NCBI RefSeq assembly: GCF_030159255.1
Contig: NZ_BSCT01000034.1
Span: 1-64,000 of the forward strand
Reading direction: 5' to 3'
Origin: Bradyrhizobium sp. SSBR45G
Lineage (GTDB): Bacteria > Pseudomonadota > Alphaproteobacteria > Rhizobiales > Xanthobacteraceae
DNA: 64,000 nucleotides
Each line of letters opens with the position of its first letter. The stretch's first letter is position 1. The notes under the pieces are model-generated. The model had not been told where the DNA came from and made no database searches. It saw only the letters and a list, made by a program, of their open reading frames with translations. A program made the position numbers and the translations under genes. Positions 1 through 9,105 of this stretch are shown piece by piece.

Positions 1-223
1 GGCCTCGCCCTTCGAGACGCCCGCCTTCGGCGGGCTCCTCAGGGTGAGGGGCGAAGTTTGCTCCGTCGCAGGCAGGTCGTGGATCGAGCGCGCTCTCTCT
101 CGATGAACCCGCTATTCTCGGTTTCTGTGCAACGCCACTTGCAGCGCTGTGCAGTGCCAGGCTCGGAGCTTGACCCTCATGGTGAGGAGCGCCGCTTGCG
201 GCGCGTCTCGAACCATCAGGCCC
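1..223. repeat. Dispersed palindromic repeat cluster (family G, copy 1)
   Basis: The window opens with a compact palindrome around CCCGCCTTCGGCGGG inside a module beginning CCTCGCCCTTCGAGACGCCC. A second module (TCATGGTGAGGAGCG... to GCGTCTCGAACCATCAGGCC, about 176-223) follows. Both modules recur in the same order at about 11414-11572. I see no gene here; reading frames across it are Arg/Ser-rich and have no ribosome binding site. Bases 224-389 hold nothing I recognise. Confidence 0.7.
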
Positions 224-389
224 GGTACGAACAGGCGGTGGATGCGATTGCGTCCGCCGCTTGTCATCGTTCAAGCTGCGTTTACCGTGACTGAGGCTCC
301 ATCCATCGTCGTGGTCACGCATTAACGGCGTCAGGTTAGGCCTTGCGGAGCAAGGCACGGTCGCTGACTATGGCGAGTGGATCTACGGA

Positions 390-1394
390 ATGAACATCGT
401 CGCAGCGGCCAGGCGTCTCAGGGACAATCTCGGCTTCTGGCTGACCGCGCTCGGCCAGGAAGCGATGGACCTGTCGCTGCGCACCCATGCGGATTTCCGC
501 ACGCGCATCGTCGAGAGCCCGGGCACGATCCTGGACGACGCGGCGCTGGTCGCGCTGGTCGCCGATCTCCGCAGCATTGCCGGCAAGACGCTGCCGGCGG
601 GCGATCTCACCTACGGCATCTTCTCTGGCCGGCGCGAGGCGCTTGCCCGCGCCATCATCACGCTGGTGTCGGATGCCGCCAGCGGCCGGCCGATCGCCTT
701 CAATGCGCTGGCGGTGATGCAGGTGGCGCGCGATGGCGAGGCGCAGCAGGTGATCCATCTCGGGCTGGTGATGGTCGATCCCGAGGCGCGCGGCAAGGGC
801 CTGTCCGGCGTGCTCTATGGTCTCACCACTTTGCTGCTGTTCATCCGCGACGGCCTGCGGCCGAAATGGATCTCCAACGTCACGCAGGTGCCGGCGGTGG
901 CCGGCATGGTCTGCGAGACCTTCTCCGACGTCTATCCGTCGCCGCAGCCCGAGGCGCGCGCGAGCTTCGATCATCTGCAGCTCGCGCGCGGCATCATGCG
1001 GGCGCATCGCGCGGTGTTCGGCGTCGGCGACGAGGCCGGCTTCGACGAGGCGCGCTTCGTCATCACCAATGCCTATACCGGCGGCTCGGATGCGTTGAAG
1101 AAGACGTATGACGAGGCGCCCAAGCATCGCGACGACGTCTACAACGGCTTCTGCGCGCGCGAGCTCGACTACGTCAGGGGCGACGACCTCTTGCAGCTCG
1201 GCCGTATCGACCTCGCCGCCGCCCGCCGCTATCTGCTGCGCGAGATTCCTTCAGGATCGCTGCCGGCGCTGCTGGCGACCTCGGCGGTGCTGGCGCTGCA
1301 GCGGATGATCCTGCCGCTGGTGCACTGGTTCGACGACAGCAGGGCGTTCGGCACCTTGCGTCCGCGGCTGCCGTCCGGCGAGAGCGCGCCATGA
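390..1394 (+). CDS. Unknown protein with GNAT-like acetyltransferase motif
   Basis: A 334-aa protein I do not recognise as a named family. The clearest landmark is at residues 124-144, where a hydrophobic strand (LGLVMVD) is followed by PEARGKGLSGVLYG. This resembles the acetyl-CoA pyrophosphate loop (R/Q-x-x-G-x-G/A) of GNAT N-acetyltransferases and suggests an acetyltransferase fold in the middle of the protein. A hydrophobic segment near residues 296-318 (LPALLATSAVLALQ...) could be an amphipathic or membrane helix. Its stop overlaps the start of the next gene by four bases (ATGA), so the two are probably one translationally coupled unit. The GNAT assignment rests on one motif; substrate and pathway are unknown. 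Confidence 0.7.
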   Translation: MNIVAAARRLRDNLGFWLTALGQEAMDLSLRTHADFRTRIVESPGTILDDAALVALVADLRSIAGKTLPAGDLTYGIFSGRREALARAIITLVSDAASGRPIAFNALAVMQVARDGEAQQVIHLGLVMVDPEARGKGLSGVLYGLTTLLLFIRDGLRPKWISNVTQVPAVAGMVCETFSDVYPSPQPEARASFDHLQLARGIMRAHRAVFGVGDEAGFDEARFVITNAYTGGSDALKKTYDEAPKHRDDVYNGFCARELDYVRGDDLLQLGRIDLAAARRYLLREIPSGSLPALLATSAVLALQRMILPLVHWFDDSRAFGTLRPRLPSGESAP

Positions 1395-2608
1395 TGCCCG
1401 GCATCGTCGCCGATTCCGTCGTCAATCTCTGCGGCGCGATCGGCCTCGCCGTCGCCGCGGCGATGCTGCACCGTCGCGACTCCCACGGTCCGCTGACGGC
1501 GCGGCTCGTCGCTCTGCTCGCGCTGGTCGCCTTGCTGTTCCTGCTGCGCGGCATCGCCTGGTGGACGGATAACGCCACGCTCGACCGCATCTCGCTGATC
1601 CCGGCGGCGCTGGTCCCGCTCGGCGCGCTGATCGTGACCGAGGGCCTGTTGCGCCGTCACGCACATCGCCGGCTGAAGGCCGCCGCGCTGATCGGCGGCA
1701 TCGTGCTCGCGCTGGCCGGAGTGCTCGGTCCGGTCGAGCTCGAAAACCATCATACGGTCGTGCTGTCGGCGTTTCAGCTCGTAGGCTTTGCGGTTTGCGC
1801 GTGGCTCTTGCTCCGCCGCGACCGCGCCAGCCTGCTCGCCTGGGAGAACCGCGCCATCGATCGCGTCGCGTTCGGCGCCGTCATGGTCATTCCCTTCATC
1901 ATTACCGATTTCCGCGTGCTGGCGCCGGACATGCCGGTGCGGCTCGGGGCGCTCGGCGCGCTGCTCGCGGTGACCGCGATGCTGATTGCGGGCGCGAGCG
2001 CGGAGGCGCAGCGGCAGGGCGCGCTGCTCACTCTGCTGCGGATCGCCGGCGCAGCCCTGCTCGGCGCCGCCGCGGCCGCGCTGTCGTCGGACGTCGATGC
2101 GGCGCAATTGATGCGCTTCTGTGCGGTCGCAGTGGCCGGCGTGCTGACGATCGGCCTGTTGGGCGATGCCTTGCGGGCGGTGCTGGAGGCGCGCGAGCCG
2201 GGCGTGCTGGAGTCGATCGGCGCCGCGACCGCCGCGACGCGCGACGAGCTGATCGCCGAGCTGGCGCGTCAGCCGATCTTCGAGACCGCGCGCCGCTGCC
2301 GCGAGGCCGAGCTCACGGCGTATGATCCGCCGCTGCTGCGGGCGTTTCTCGCCTCACGGCGCGTGTTGCGCCGGGCCGACGCGCCCTGGGAATGGGCGGC
2401 GACCGATCCCGCCGTCGAGCGCATGGTGGCGCTGATGGCGGCGCGGCATGCGACGCATGTGATCGTGCTGTCGCACCAGCCGGTCGATCTCATCGTGCTG
2501 GCGGTCTCCGTGATCGCGGCCGATCCGGCCACGGAAACCGCGCTCGCGCTGGTGAGGCGCCTGCTGGTGCAGGCGCCTGAGACGTCAGCGGATCACGCCC
2601 ACATGTGA
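1391..2608 (+). CDS. Polytopic membrane protein of unknown function
   Basis: A 405-aa protein. Its first about 265 residues form roughly nine hydrophobic segments (for example near residues 8-25, 38-56, 67-88, 96-115, 125-142, 157-175, 184-203, 214-232 and 240-258). A soluble C-terminal part of about 140 residues follows, rich in Arg, Glu and Ala. No transporter, kinase or enzyme signature is obvious. The start codon overlaps the stop of the upstream GNAT-like gene (ATGA), which implies co-translation and a joint function, perhaps modification of a membrane or extracytoplasmic substrate; that is inference. It runs convergent with the His-rich protein gene, and the two reading frames overlap by 16 bases at their 3' ends. 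Confidence 0.75.
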   Translation: MMPGIVADSVVNLCGAIGLAVAAAMLHRRDSHGPLTARLVALLALVALLFLLRGIAWWTDNATLDRISLIPAALVPLGALIVTEGLLRRHAHRRLKAAALIGGIVLALAGVLGPVELENHHTVVLSAFQLVGFAVCAWLLLRRDRASLLAWENRAIDRVAFGAVMVIPFIITDFRVLAPDMPVRLGALGALLAVTAMLIAGASAEAQRQGALLTLLRIAGAALLGAAAAALSSDVDAAQLMRFCAVAVAGVLTIGLLGDALRAVLEAREPGVLESIGAATAATRDELIAELARQPIFETARRCREAELTAYDPPLLRAFLASRRVLRRADAPWEWAATDPAVERMVALMAARHATHVIVLSHQPVDLIVLAVSVIAADPATETALALVRRLLVQAPETSADHAHM

Positions 2609-4224
2609 TGATGCTGATGATGGTGCGACAGGTCCATCATCGGCCCTTCCATCGCCGGCCCGTCGACCGCGGCAGCGCTGGCGTGTTGTGAAGCCGGTGC
2701 AGCATTCGGCAGCATGATCACGTTCGAGGCCGGCGCGGCCAGGATGTCCGCGAGCACGGCGGCGGTCGCGGCGCTGCCCGCATCGCCACTGCTGGCATCA
2801 GCGGCGGCGGCACCGCCCGTGGTCGCCAGCACCTGGGCGACCGTGGTGCCGTTGACGTCATAGGCGCCGCCGTTCACCGGGATGTTGTTGCCGCCGACAT
2901 CGGCGGCGTTCTGGTGCATCTGGTCGGCGGCCGCGGCGACCAGCGCCTTGTTGCCGGTCTGGAAGCCCTCGAGGATCTTGGCGATCTCGGCGCCGAGCGT
3001 GCTCTGGTCGCCGAGCAGCTCGTTGTCGAAGCGGGCCTGGAAGATGCCGCCCTGCGCCGCGTCGAAATCGGTGACGTCCTTCTTGAAGGTCATCAGGTCG
3101 GCGGTGACCTGCGCCATCGCCGCCGCGTCGCCGGCATTGACGGCTGATATCGCGGCCTGGCCCAGCGCGTTCGACTTGGCGATGAACATGCCCCAGAACT
3201 CGGTCTGCGCCTGGTTGTCCTGATAGGCCGGCGTCGGATTGAGGAAATCGCCGAAGCCGGTCCAGCCGTTGAGGCCGTTCTGCTGCGCCATGTTGGCGAG
3301 GTTGGTGTCGCCGGCGACGATGTCGATGATGTCGAGGAAGTCGTCGTTCAGCGCTCGGCCGATGTCGACATTGCCGGCCGCGCCGTTGATGTGGGTGTTG
3401 ACGAGCGCGAGCTGGTCGATGATGGCGAGCGCGTGCACGCCGGTGAGGCCGCCGAACTGCAGCGGATTGGCCGCGACCAGCGCGTTGAGGCCCGCGATCA
3501 GCGCGTCGACATCGTCCTGGATGACATTGACATTGCTGTCGTTGACTCCGCCGAGCAGCCGGTTGGCGGCATCGTTGAAGATCAGGCCGAGCTCGGCCAG
3601 CGTGCCCTTGGCCGCGGTCGCCGCCGTCACACCGTCGGGCAGCAGCGCCGGCACCTCGAGGAAGCCGGTGACGCCGTCGGCATTGGTGGCCTGGCCGGCG
3701 AGGTTGGCATCGGTGTTGACGACCTTGAGGATGTCGAGATGCGCGTTGCGCAGCGCGGCCTCCGCAGCGGCGATGCTGCCGAACGCGCCGCCGCCGGTCA
3801 CCGAGGCCAGCGCGGCATCCTGCGCGGTCGCGATGTCGGCGAGAATGGTGTTGACGTTGGCGAGCGTCTGCCCGGTGAACTGGCCGGCCGCGACCATCGC
3901 CTTCAGCCCGTCCTGGATCACCGTGAGATCGCCGGTGTAGTTGAAGACGCTGCCGAGCCCTTGCCCGCCTTCCTCCACCACGTTGCGCCACAGCCCGCCT
4001 TCGAGAAAGCGCGTCGCGTCGTTGAACACCACGCCGAGATCGGCAAAGCCGAGCGCGGGTGGCGTCGGTGTTGGCGGCGGTGTCGGCGTCGGAGGAGGTG
4101 TGGGAGCCGGAGGTGGCGTCGGCGCCGGCTGGCAATGATGGTTGTGATGATGATGCTGGTGATGGTCGTTGTGGTGATGGTGATCGTGGTGGTGACTGTG
4201 ATGGTGACGGTGATGGCGCGTCAT
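2593..4224 (-). CDS. Large protein with His-rich N- and C-termini
   Basis: The start at 4224 (ATG) is chosen because the protein there begins directly with a tract of about 20 His in the first 30 residues, mixed with Asp and Asn. A Pro/Thr repeat linker (PTPPPTPTPPP type) at about residues 33-57 follows. The body (about residues 58-460) is Ala/Asn/Asp-rich, helical-looking and contains at least two diverged copies of a unit (LGVVFNDATRFLEGG and LGLIFNDAANRLLGG) that each continue into VIQD. The last residues are again His-rich (HHHQHHH). No classical signal peptide is visible. Two terminal His clusters strongly suggest binding of Ni, Zn, Cu or Co, or of haem. Cell location and function are unknown. 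The length with this start is 543 aa. Confidence 0.75.
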   Translation of the reverse strand: MTRHHRHHHSHHHDHHHHNDHHQHHHHNHHCQPAPTPPPAPTPPPTPTPPPTPTPPALGFADLGVVFNDATRFLEGGLWRNVVEEGGQGLGSVFNYTGDLTVIQDGLKAMVAAGQFTGQTLANVNTILADIATAQDAALASVTGGGAFGSIAAAEAALRNAHLDILKVVNTDANLAGQATNADGVTGFLEVPALLPDGVTAATAAKGTLAELGLIFNDAANRLLGGVNDSNVNVIQDDVDALIAGLNALVAANPLQFGGLTGVHALAIIDQLALVNTHINGAAGNVDIGRALNDDFLDIIDIVAGDTNLANMAQQNGLNGWTGFGDFLNPTPAYQDNQAQTEFWGMFIAKSNALGQAAISAVNAGDAAAMAQVTADLMTFKKDVTDFDAAQGGIFQARFDNELLGDQSTLGAEIAKILEGFQTGNKALVAAAADQMHQNAADVGGNNIPVNGGAYDVNGTTVAQVLATTGGAAAADASSGDAGSAATAAVLADILAAPASNVIMLPNAAPASQHASAAAVDGPAMEGPMMDLSHHHQHHHMWA

Positions 4225-4629
4225 GTCCGATGGACTCCCCTGGCTGCGCACCAAAGCGCGCCGGCCGACGCTGACGTCGCGGCTGATCGGGTGCGGTGAT
4301 GCGCCCATCTGCTGCTTGCTTTTTGGCTGCTTCGCGCAAAGGTCGTGGAAGGCGTCTGCGGCAGATTGTCGTGCGGCGCGGAGACCGCGCTAACGGCAGC
4401 GCTGCGACATCGCGGCGCTTGACGTTCCGTGCCCTGCCGAGGCCGCGGCGAACCCTGCGGAGCCGTGCCGCGCAGCAAACGAATGAGTTTCAAAAGATTT
4501 CATCGCCACGATTCGTCGCCTCGCGACGACGGCGACCGACGCATCGGTCGCGTTGCGACGATCCGACGCGTCGGGGAACTCGGCGTGCGGCTTCGTCGTC
4601 AGGTCATGCCGTTGCCGGACGTGGCCGGA
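4225..4629. other. Intergenic region upstream of the His-rich protein gene
   Basis: About 400 bases separate the start of the His-rich protein gene from the stop of the SDR gene; both are on the minus strand. It should carry the promoter of the His-rich gene. I see no convincing ORF, terminator or palindrome. Confidence 0.4.
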
Positions 4630-5484
4630 TCATGGCGATTTCTTTACGAAAGCGGCGAAGGCGTCGGCGTAATCAGCATGCCAGCGCGACAGCGGCGGCC
4701 GGTTCTCGACGATGTCACCCGCCGCCCACAGGATCCGCCGCTCGTCGAGTGCGCGTGGCACGTCGTTGTCGGGACAGAGCACGTAGAAGTCACCGGCGGC
4801 GACGCGCTCCAGCATGAAGTCGACGGTCTGCTCCGGCGTCCATGCCGCCGCCGGCTTCTCGACACGGCCATTGGCGGTCAGCGGCGTGAACACGAAGCCG
4901 GGGATGAACAGATGCGCCGTGACCTTGCAGTCCGGCGTGTTGCGCAGCTCGTGCTGCAGCGCCTCGGTGAACGCCTTCACGCCGGCCTTGGAGACGTTGT
5001 AGGCGGGATCGCCGGGTGGCGTGGTGATGCCCTGCTTGGAGCCGGTGTTGATGATCAGCGCAGGCTTGCCTTGCGCGATCATGCTGGGCGCGAACACCTG
5101 CGCGCCATGGATGATGCCCCACAGATTGACGCCGAGAATGCGCTGCCAATTGTCCTCCGGTCCGAACATCTTGCTGCCCGGCTGGATGCCGGCATTGTTC
5201 ATCAGCACGTCGACCGCGCCGAACCGTGCGCGCACCGCCGCTTCCAGCGCGACCACGCTGTCGCGGCTGCTGACATCGACCGTGACGGTCATGACCGCGG
5301 CCTCGCCGCGCGTCGCCACGGCGGTGACCTTGGCGGCCGCCTCGCGCAGCCGGGCCTCGTCGACATCGGCGATGCACACGTTCAGGCCGCGCGCGGCGAA
5401 GCGCATGGCGGCAGCGAGGCCGATGCCGGAGGCGCCTCCGGTGACGACGGCGGTGTGGTCGGGCGACAGGGCAGGATGGGACAT
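4630..5484 (-). CDS. SDR-family NAD(P)-dependent oxidoreductase
   Basis: A classical short-chain dehydrogenase/reductase of 284 aa. The Rossmann dinucleotide loop TGGASGIG is at residues 15-22, the structural NNAG at 96-99, and the catalytic Ser, Tyr and Lys at S149, Y162 and K166 (YNVSK). An acidic residue after the second strand (IADVD) suggests preference for NAD(H). The start at 5484 is preferred over longer frames because GGAGAA lies 8 bases upstream and the Rossmann strand begins about 12 residues in. Substrate cannot be deduced; the C-terminal part (DFYVLCPDNDVPR) resembles SDRs usually annotated only as oxidoreductases. It lies downstream of, and on the same strand as, the ModE-like gene, about 110 bases away. 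Confidence 0.9.
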   Translation of the reverse strand: MSHPALSPDHTAVVTGGASGIGLAAAMRFAARGLNVCIADVDEARLREAAAKVTAVATRGEAAVMTVTVDVSSRDSVVALEAAVRARFGAVDVLMNNAGIQPGSKMFGPEDNWQRILGVNLWGIIHGAQVFAPSMIAQGKPALIINTGSKQGITTPPGDPAYNVSKAGVKAFTEALQHELRNTPDCKVTAHLFIPGFVFTPLTANGRVEKPAAAWTPEQTVDFMLERVAAGDFYVLCPDNDVPRALDERRILWAAGDIVENRPPLSRWHADYADAFAAFVKKSP

Positions 5485-5594
5485 GGGCGGGTTCTCCGGC
5501 AGGACGATGGGATGCTGGTGTATGACGTCTGGGCGCGGCCGCAAGATCATCCGGCCCAGGGCATGACAGGTCTTCGCGATCCGGCTGGAACCGG

Positions 5595-5984
5595 CTACGG
5601 CGCGGCCTTGGCGCCGCGCGCCTTCTTCGGCTTCTCGATCTCGCTGCGCAGCGCCGCCAGATCCTTCCTGACCGCGTTCGCCGCGTCGCGCTCGATGCGG
5701 CGGTAACGCTCGACCAACAGCTCGCCGAACGCCGTCAGCGCGGCGCCGCCGCCGTTGCGGCCGCCGGTCTGCCGCGCCACCGCGGGCTGCCGGCACACCC
5801 GGTTGATCTCGTCGACGAGGTCCCAGGCCCGCTTGTACGACATCTCCATGGCGCGCCCCGCCGCCGAGATCGAGCCGTAACGGTCGATGTTCTCCAACAG
5901 CGCGATCTTGCCCGGCCCGATCCGGCTGCCATCATCGAGATCGATGCGCAGGCTCAGGGAGGGCAGGGCGCTCGCTTTCGGCAT
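5595..5984 (-). CDS. ModE-type winged-helix transcriptional regulator
   Basis: A 129-aa DNA-binding protein matching the N-terminal ModE/LysR-type winged helix. The diagnostic stretch runs from about residue 25 (IALLENIDRYGSISAAGRAM) through the recognition helix (MSYKRAWDLVDEIN) to the wing (GGRNGGGAALTAFG). The C-terminus is a short Lys/Ala-rich tail. The molybdate-binding (mop) domains of full ModE are absent, so this is the short DNA-binding-only form common in alphaproteobacteria. No molybdate transport genes are adjacent; the neighbours are the SDR gene downstream and a divergent Old Yellow Enzyme gene, whose shared 100-bp upstream region it could control. Target and ligand are unknown. 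Confidence 0.85.
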   Translation of the reverse strand: MPKASALPSLSLRIDLDDGSRIGPGKIALLENIDRYGSISAAGRAMEMSYKRAWDLVDEINRVCRQPAVARQTGGRNGGGAALTAFGELLVERYRRIERDAANAVRKDLAALRSEIEKPKKARGAKAAP

Positions 5985-6084
5985 GGAGGGTCTGCTTGGA
6001 CTGACGTGGGGCGGACATTGCCACCATCATGTTTTGCGAACAAGATGATGCCAATCGACAATCACAATGACATCTGGGGACGAA

Positions 6085-7209
6085 ATGCTGCCTAAGCTGT
6101 TTTCACCGCTGACGATCGGTCCATATCATCTCAAGCATCGCGTCGTGATGGCGCCCTTGACGCGGATGCGCGCCGACAAGGCGACGCTGGCGCCGCGGCC
6201 GCTCAACGTCGACTATTATGCGCAACGCGCCACGCCCGGCGGGCTGATCATCGCCGAGGCGACGCCGGTCGCGCCGACCGGCACCGGCAGCCCGAACGTG
6301 CCGGGCATCTACAGCGACGCGCAGGTCGCCGGCTGGAAGCACGTCGTCGACGCCGTTCACGCCAAGGGCGGGCTGATCTTCCTGCAGCTTTGGCATGTCG
6401 GCCGCGTCTCGCATTCCTCGTTCCAGCCCGGCGGCGCGCTGCCGGTGGCGCCGTCGGCGATTGCGATCGGCGATGATTTGAAGGCAATGACCGCGGACGG
6501 CAAGGCCGCCGCCTACGAGACGCCGCGTGCGCTGGAGACCGACGAAATCCCCGGCCTCGTCGCGGCCTATGGCCAGGCGGCCCGCAATGCGATCGCCGCC
6601 GGCTTCGACGGCGTCGAGGTGCACGGCGCGAACGGCTATCTGATCGAGCAGTTCCTGCAGACCCGCAGCAACCAGCGCACCGATCGCTATGGCGGCGGAA
6701 TCGAGAATCGCTGCCGCTTCCTGCTCGACGTCATGCAGGCGGTGATCGATGCCTGCGGCGCCGACAAGGTCGGCGTGCGGCTGTCGCCCTATGGCATCGC
6801 CAACGGCTCCGGCGAGGCCGATCCGATGCCGCTCTACACTTACGCGATCGAGGCGCTGAACCGGCTCGGCATTGCCTATCTGCACCTGATCGAGCCGCGT
6901 TCCTCCGGCGCCGGCCGCGCCGACGTCAACTGGCAGAACGTGCCCTCGGCGCTCGCGCTGTTCCGGCCAGTCTGGAAGGGCGTCCTGATCGGCGCCGGCG
7001 GCTTCACCGGCGAGCCCGCGGAAGCGGCGATCCAGGCGGGCCACGCCGATGCCATCGCCTTCGGCCGCTACTTCATCTCCAATCCCGACCTGCCCGCCCG
7101 CCTGCAGCACGGCTGGCCGCTGACGCCGTATCATCGCCCGACCTTCTACGGCGGCGAGGAGAAGGGCTACACGGATTATCCAGTCTACGACGCGACGGTG
7201 AACGCGTAG
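6085..7209 (+). CDS. Alkene reductase of the Old Yellow Enzyme (NemA-like) family
   Basis: An FMN-dependent NAD(P)H ene-reductase of about 374 aa. The N-terminus LFSPLTIGPYHLKHRVVMAPLTRMRA is characteristic in content, and the active-site HGANGYLIEQFL segment carries the His/Asn pair that binds the substrate carbonyl. The C-terminal GRYFISNPDLPARL is the FMN-phosphate-binding end typical of the family. I choose ATG 6085 because TCTGGGGACGA precedes it at good spacing, while ATG 6067 has no ribosome binding site. Known members reduce alpha,beta-unsaturated carbonyls, nitro-esters and N-ethylmaleimide. It is divergent from the ModE-like gene and probably acts in detoxification of reactive electrophiles. 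Confidence 0.93.
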   Translation: MLPKLFSPLTIGPYHLKHRVVMAPLTRMRADKATLAPRPLNVDYYAQRATPGGLIIAEATPVAPTGTGSPNVPGIYSDAQVAGWKHVVDAVHAKGGLIFLQLWHVGRVSHSSFQPGGALPVAPSAIAIGDDLKAMTADGKAAAYETPRALETDEIPGLVAAYGQAARNAIAAGFDGVEVHGANGYLIEQFLQTRSNQRTDRYGGGIENRCRFLLDVMQAVIDACGADKVGVRLSPYGIANGSGEADPMPLYTYAIEALNRLGIAYLHLIEPRSSGAGRADVNWQNVPSALALFRPVWKGVLIGAGGFTGEPAEAAIQAGHADAIAFGRYFISNPDLPARLQHGWPLTPYHRPTFYGGEEKGYTDYPVYDATVNA

Positions 7210-7278
7210 CGCCCGCGCTCGGTCTGCTGTCATTGCGACGAGTCAGGATCAAAGGTTCTCGCTCGTCTCCTTCTACGT

Positions 7279-7364
7279 CGTCATGCCCGGGCTTGTCCCG
7301 GGCATCCACGTCCATCCGCGCGTGCCGACCAACGTGGATGGCCGGGACAAGCCCGGCCATGACG
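7279..7364. repeat. Dispersed palindromic repeat (family A, copy 1)
   Basis: An imperfect hairpin: CGTCATGCCCGGGCTTGTCC... opposed by ...GGACAAGCCCGGCCATGACG, with CCACGTC / GACGTGG-like inner arms. Similar elements lie at 15234-15318 and inside the composite elements at 39534-39714 and 44143-44319. It lies between convergent-free neighbours on the plus strand, just upstream of the ThDP enzyme gene. Confidence 0.85.
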
Positions 7365-7415
7365 CGGTGAGGGCTTGCTACAACAAACAAAGCTGTGTTG
7401 CTCGGAGGGAATCGT

Positions 7416-9080
7416 ATGAAGAACCGCACCACCGGTCGCTCGGCCTTCCTCGCGCTGCTCAAGGACGAGGGCATCACGCATCTGTTCGGCAATCCCGGCA
7501 CCACCGAGTTGCCGATCATGCATGCGCTGAAGGACCATCCCGATCTCACCTATGTCATGGCGATGCAGGAGAGCCTGGTGGTCGCGATCGCCGACGGCTT
7601 CAGCCGCGCCTCCGGCCGCCTCGTCGCTTGCAACGTTCATGTCGCGCCGGGCTTGGGCAATGCGATGGGCGCGCTCTACAACGCGCAGTTCACGGGCACG
7701 CCGATGATCCTCACCGCCGGCCAGCAGGAGCAGGGCCACGGCCTGATGGAGCCGCTGCTGTACGGCCCGCTGGTGCGCATGGCCGAGCCGCTGGTGAAAT
7801 GGGCGGTCGAGGTGACGCGGCTGGAGGACTTGCCGCGCATCATCAGGCGCGCCGCCAAGGTCGCGACCACGCCGCCGACCGGGCCCGTCTTCATCTCGCT
7901 GCCCGGCGACATCCTCAACGCCGAGGCCGGCATCGACCTTGGCCGCTCCACCCGCGTCGATGCGCGCGTGCGGCCGTCCGCCGACGCGCTGCAGGCGCTC
8001 GCCCAGCGCATTCTGAAAGCGCAACGGCCGGTCATCATCACCGGCGACGAGATCGTCAAGAGCGATGCGCTGCAGGCGGCGGCCGACTTTGCATCGGCGC
8101 TCGGCGCGCCGGTGCATCAGCAATCCGCGCCCTATGGGTCGCATTTTCTCTCCGAGCATCCCTGCTACATCGGCGCGCTGTCGCGCGCGCAGAAGCAGGT
8201 GCGCGACCTGCTGGCGCCGCATGATCTCCTCATCGTGCTCGGCGCCGATCCCTTGCGCATGTCCGTGCATAGCGAGATCGAGCCGCTGCCCGAGGGCCTG
8301 CCGCTCCTGCAGATCGGCCTGGTCGACTGGGAATTGGCTAAGAATTTTGGTGCCGAGATCGCGCTGAAGGCCGATGTCCGCGAGACGCTGCTTCAGCTCA
8401 CGCCGCTGTTGCGCGAGCTCGGCGGCGCGGCCCTGCAGGCCCGTGTGCAGGAGCGCATCGCGGAGCTGTCATCGAAGAACTGGAGCGCGCGGCGCCGCAC
8501 GTTGACGACGCAGATCGAAGCGGCGCGCGAGCGGACGCCAATCGACCCCGACTATCTGGCGCTGCAGGTGGCCGAGGCGATGCCCGAGCATGGCATCCTG
8601 GTCGACGAGGGCCTCACATCCGCGCGCCACATGACCGCGCTGTGGCCCTATCGCGACCGCTACAACTATCACGCCCTCGCCTCGGGCGGCATCGGCTGGG
8701 GCCTGCCGGCCTCGGTCGGCGTGAGCCTCGCCAATCCCGATCGGCCCGTCGTGTGCTATTCTGGCGATGGCAGCGCGATGTATTCGATCCAGGCGCTGTG
8801 GACCGCAGCCCATCACAAGCTGCCGCTCTCGGTCGTCATCATCAACAATGGCGGCTACCGCATCATCAAGCAGCGGCTGCTCTCGTTCCACGGCGACGAC
8901 AACTACATCGGCATGGATTTCGCCGACCCGTCCGTGGATTTTGCAGGATTGGCCAAGTCGCTTGGCTGCGAGGCGCTGCGTGTCAGCGATCCCAGCGAGT
9001 TGAAGCCGACTCTATCGGAAGCGTTCCGTCGCCCCGGCGCCAAGCTGATCGAGGTGATGGTGAGCAACGCGGTGAATTGA
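7416..9080 (+). CDS. Thiamine-diphosphate enzyme, benzoylformate decarboxylase-like
   Basis: A ThDP-dependent decarboxylase of about 554 aa. The start at ATG 7416 follows GGAGGG by 6 bases; GTG or TTG codons 7395-7398 are less good. The PYR domain has the proton-relay Glu at E52 (MQES) and a His at H75 in NVHVAPGLGNAMGAL, a segment very like that of benzoylformate decarboxylase. The PP domain has the metal motif GDGSAMYS ending in NNGGY. The central domain is a Rossmann-like TPP_M. The family also includes oxalyl-CoA decarboxylases and acetolactate synthases, but the GNPGTTELP start and the LHxAxG-type loop favour an aryl 2-keto-acid decarboxylase. No mandelate-pathway genes are adjacent, so the physiological substrate is open. 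Confidence 0.88.
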   Translation: MKNRTTGRSAFLALLKDEGITHLFGNPGTTELPIMHALKDHPDLTYVMAMQESLVVAIADGFSRASGRLVACNVHVAPGLGNAMGALYNAQFTGTPMILTAGQQEQGHGLMEPLLYGPLVRMAEPLVKWAVEVTRLEDLPRIIRRAAKVATTPPTGPVFISLPGDILNAEAGIDLGRSTRVDARVRPSADALQALAQRILKAQRPVIITGDEIVKSDALQAAADFASALGAPVHQQSAPYGSHFLSEHPCYIGALSRAQKQVRDLLAPHDLLIVLGADPLRMSVHSEIEPLPEGLPLLQIGLVDWELAKNFGAEIALKADVRETLLQLTPLLRELGGAALQARVQERIAELSSKNWSARRRTLTTQIEAARERTPIDPDYLALQVAEAMPEHGILVDEGLTSARHMTALWPYRDRYNYHALASGGIGWGLPASVGVSLANPDRPVVCYSGDGSAMYSIQALWTAAHHKLPLSVVIINNGGYRIIKQRLLSFHGDDNYIGMDFADPSVDFAGLAKSLGCEALRVSDPSELKPTLSEAFRRPGAKLIEVMVSNAVN

Positions 9081-9105
9081 GCCGACGCTGCCTCATCCCC
9101 ACCGC

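Noticed and set aside
2858..4339. A 493-codon minus-strand frame within the His-rich protein gene
   Set aside because: Out-of-frame shadow on the same strand; Arg/Gln-rich, low-complexity translation.
5595..5984. Full ModE molybdate regulator
   Set aside because: The protein ends after the winged helix and a short tail; molybdate-binding domains and transport genes are missing.
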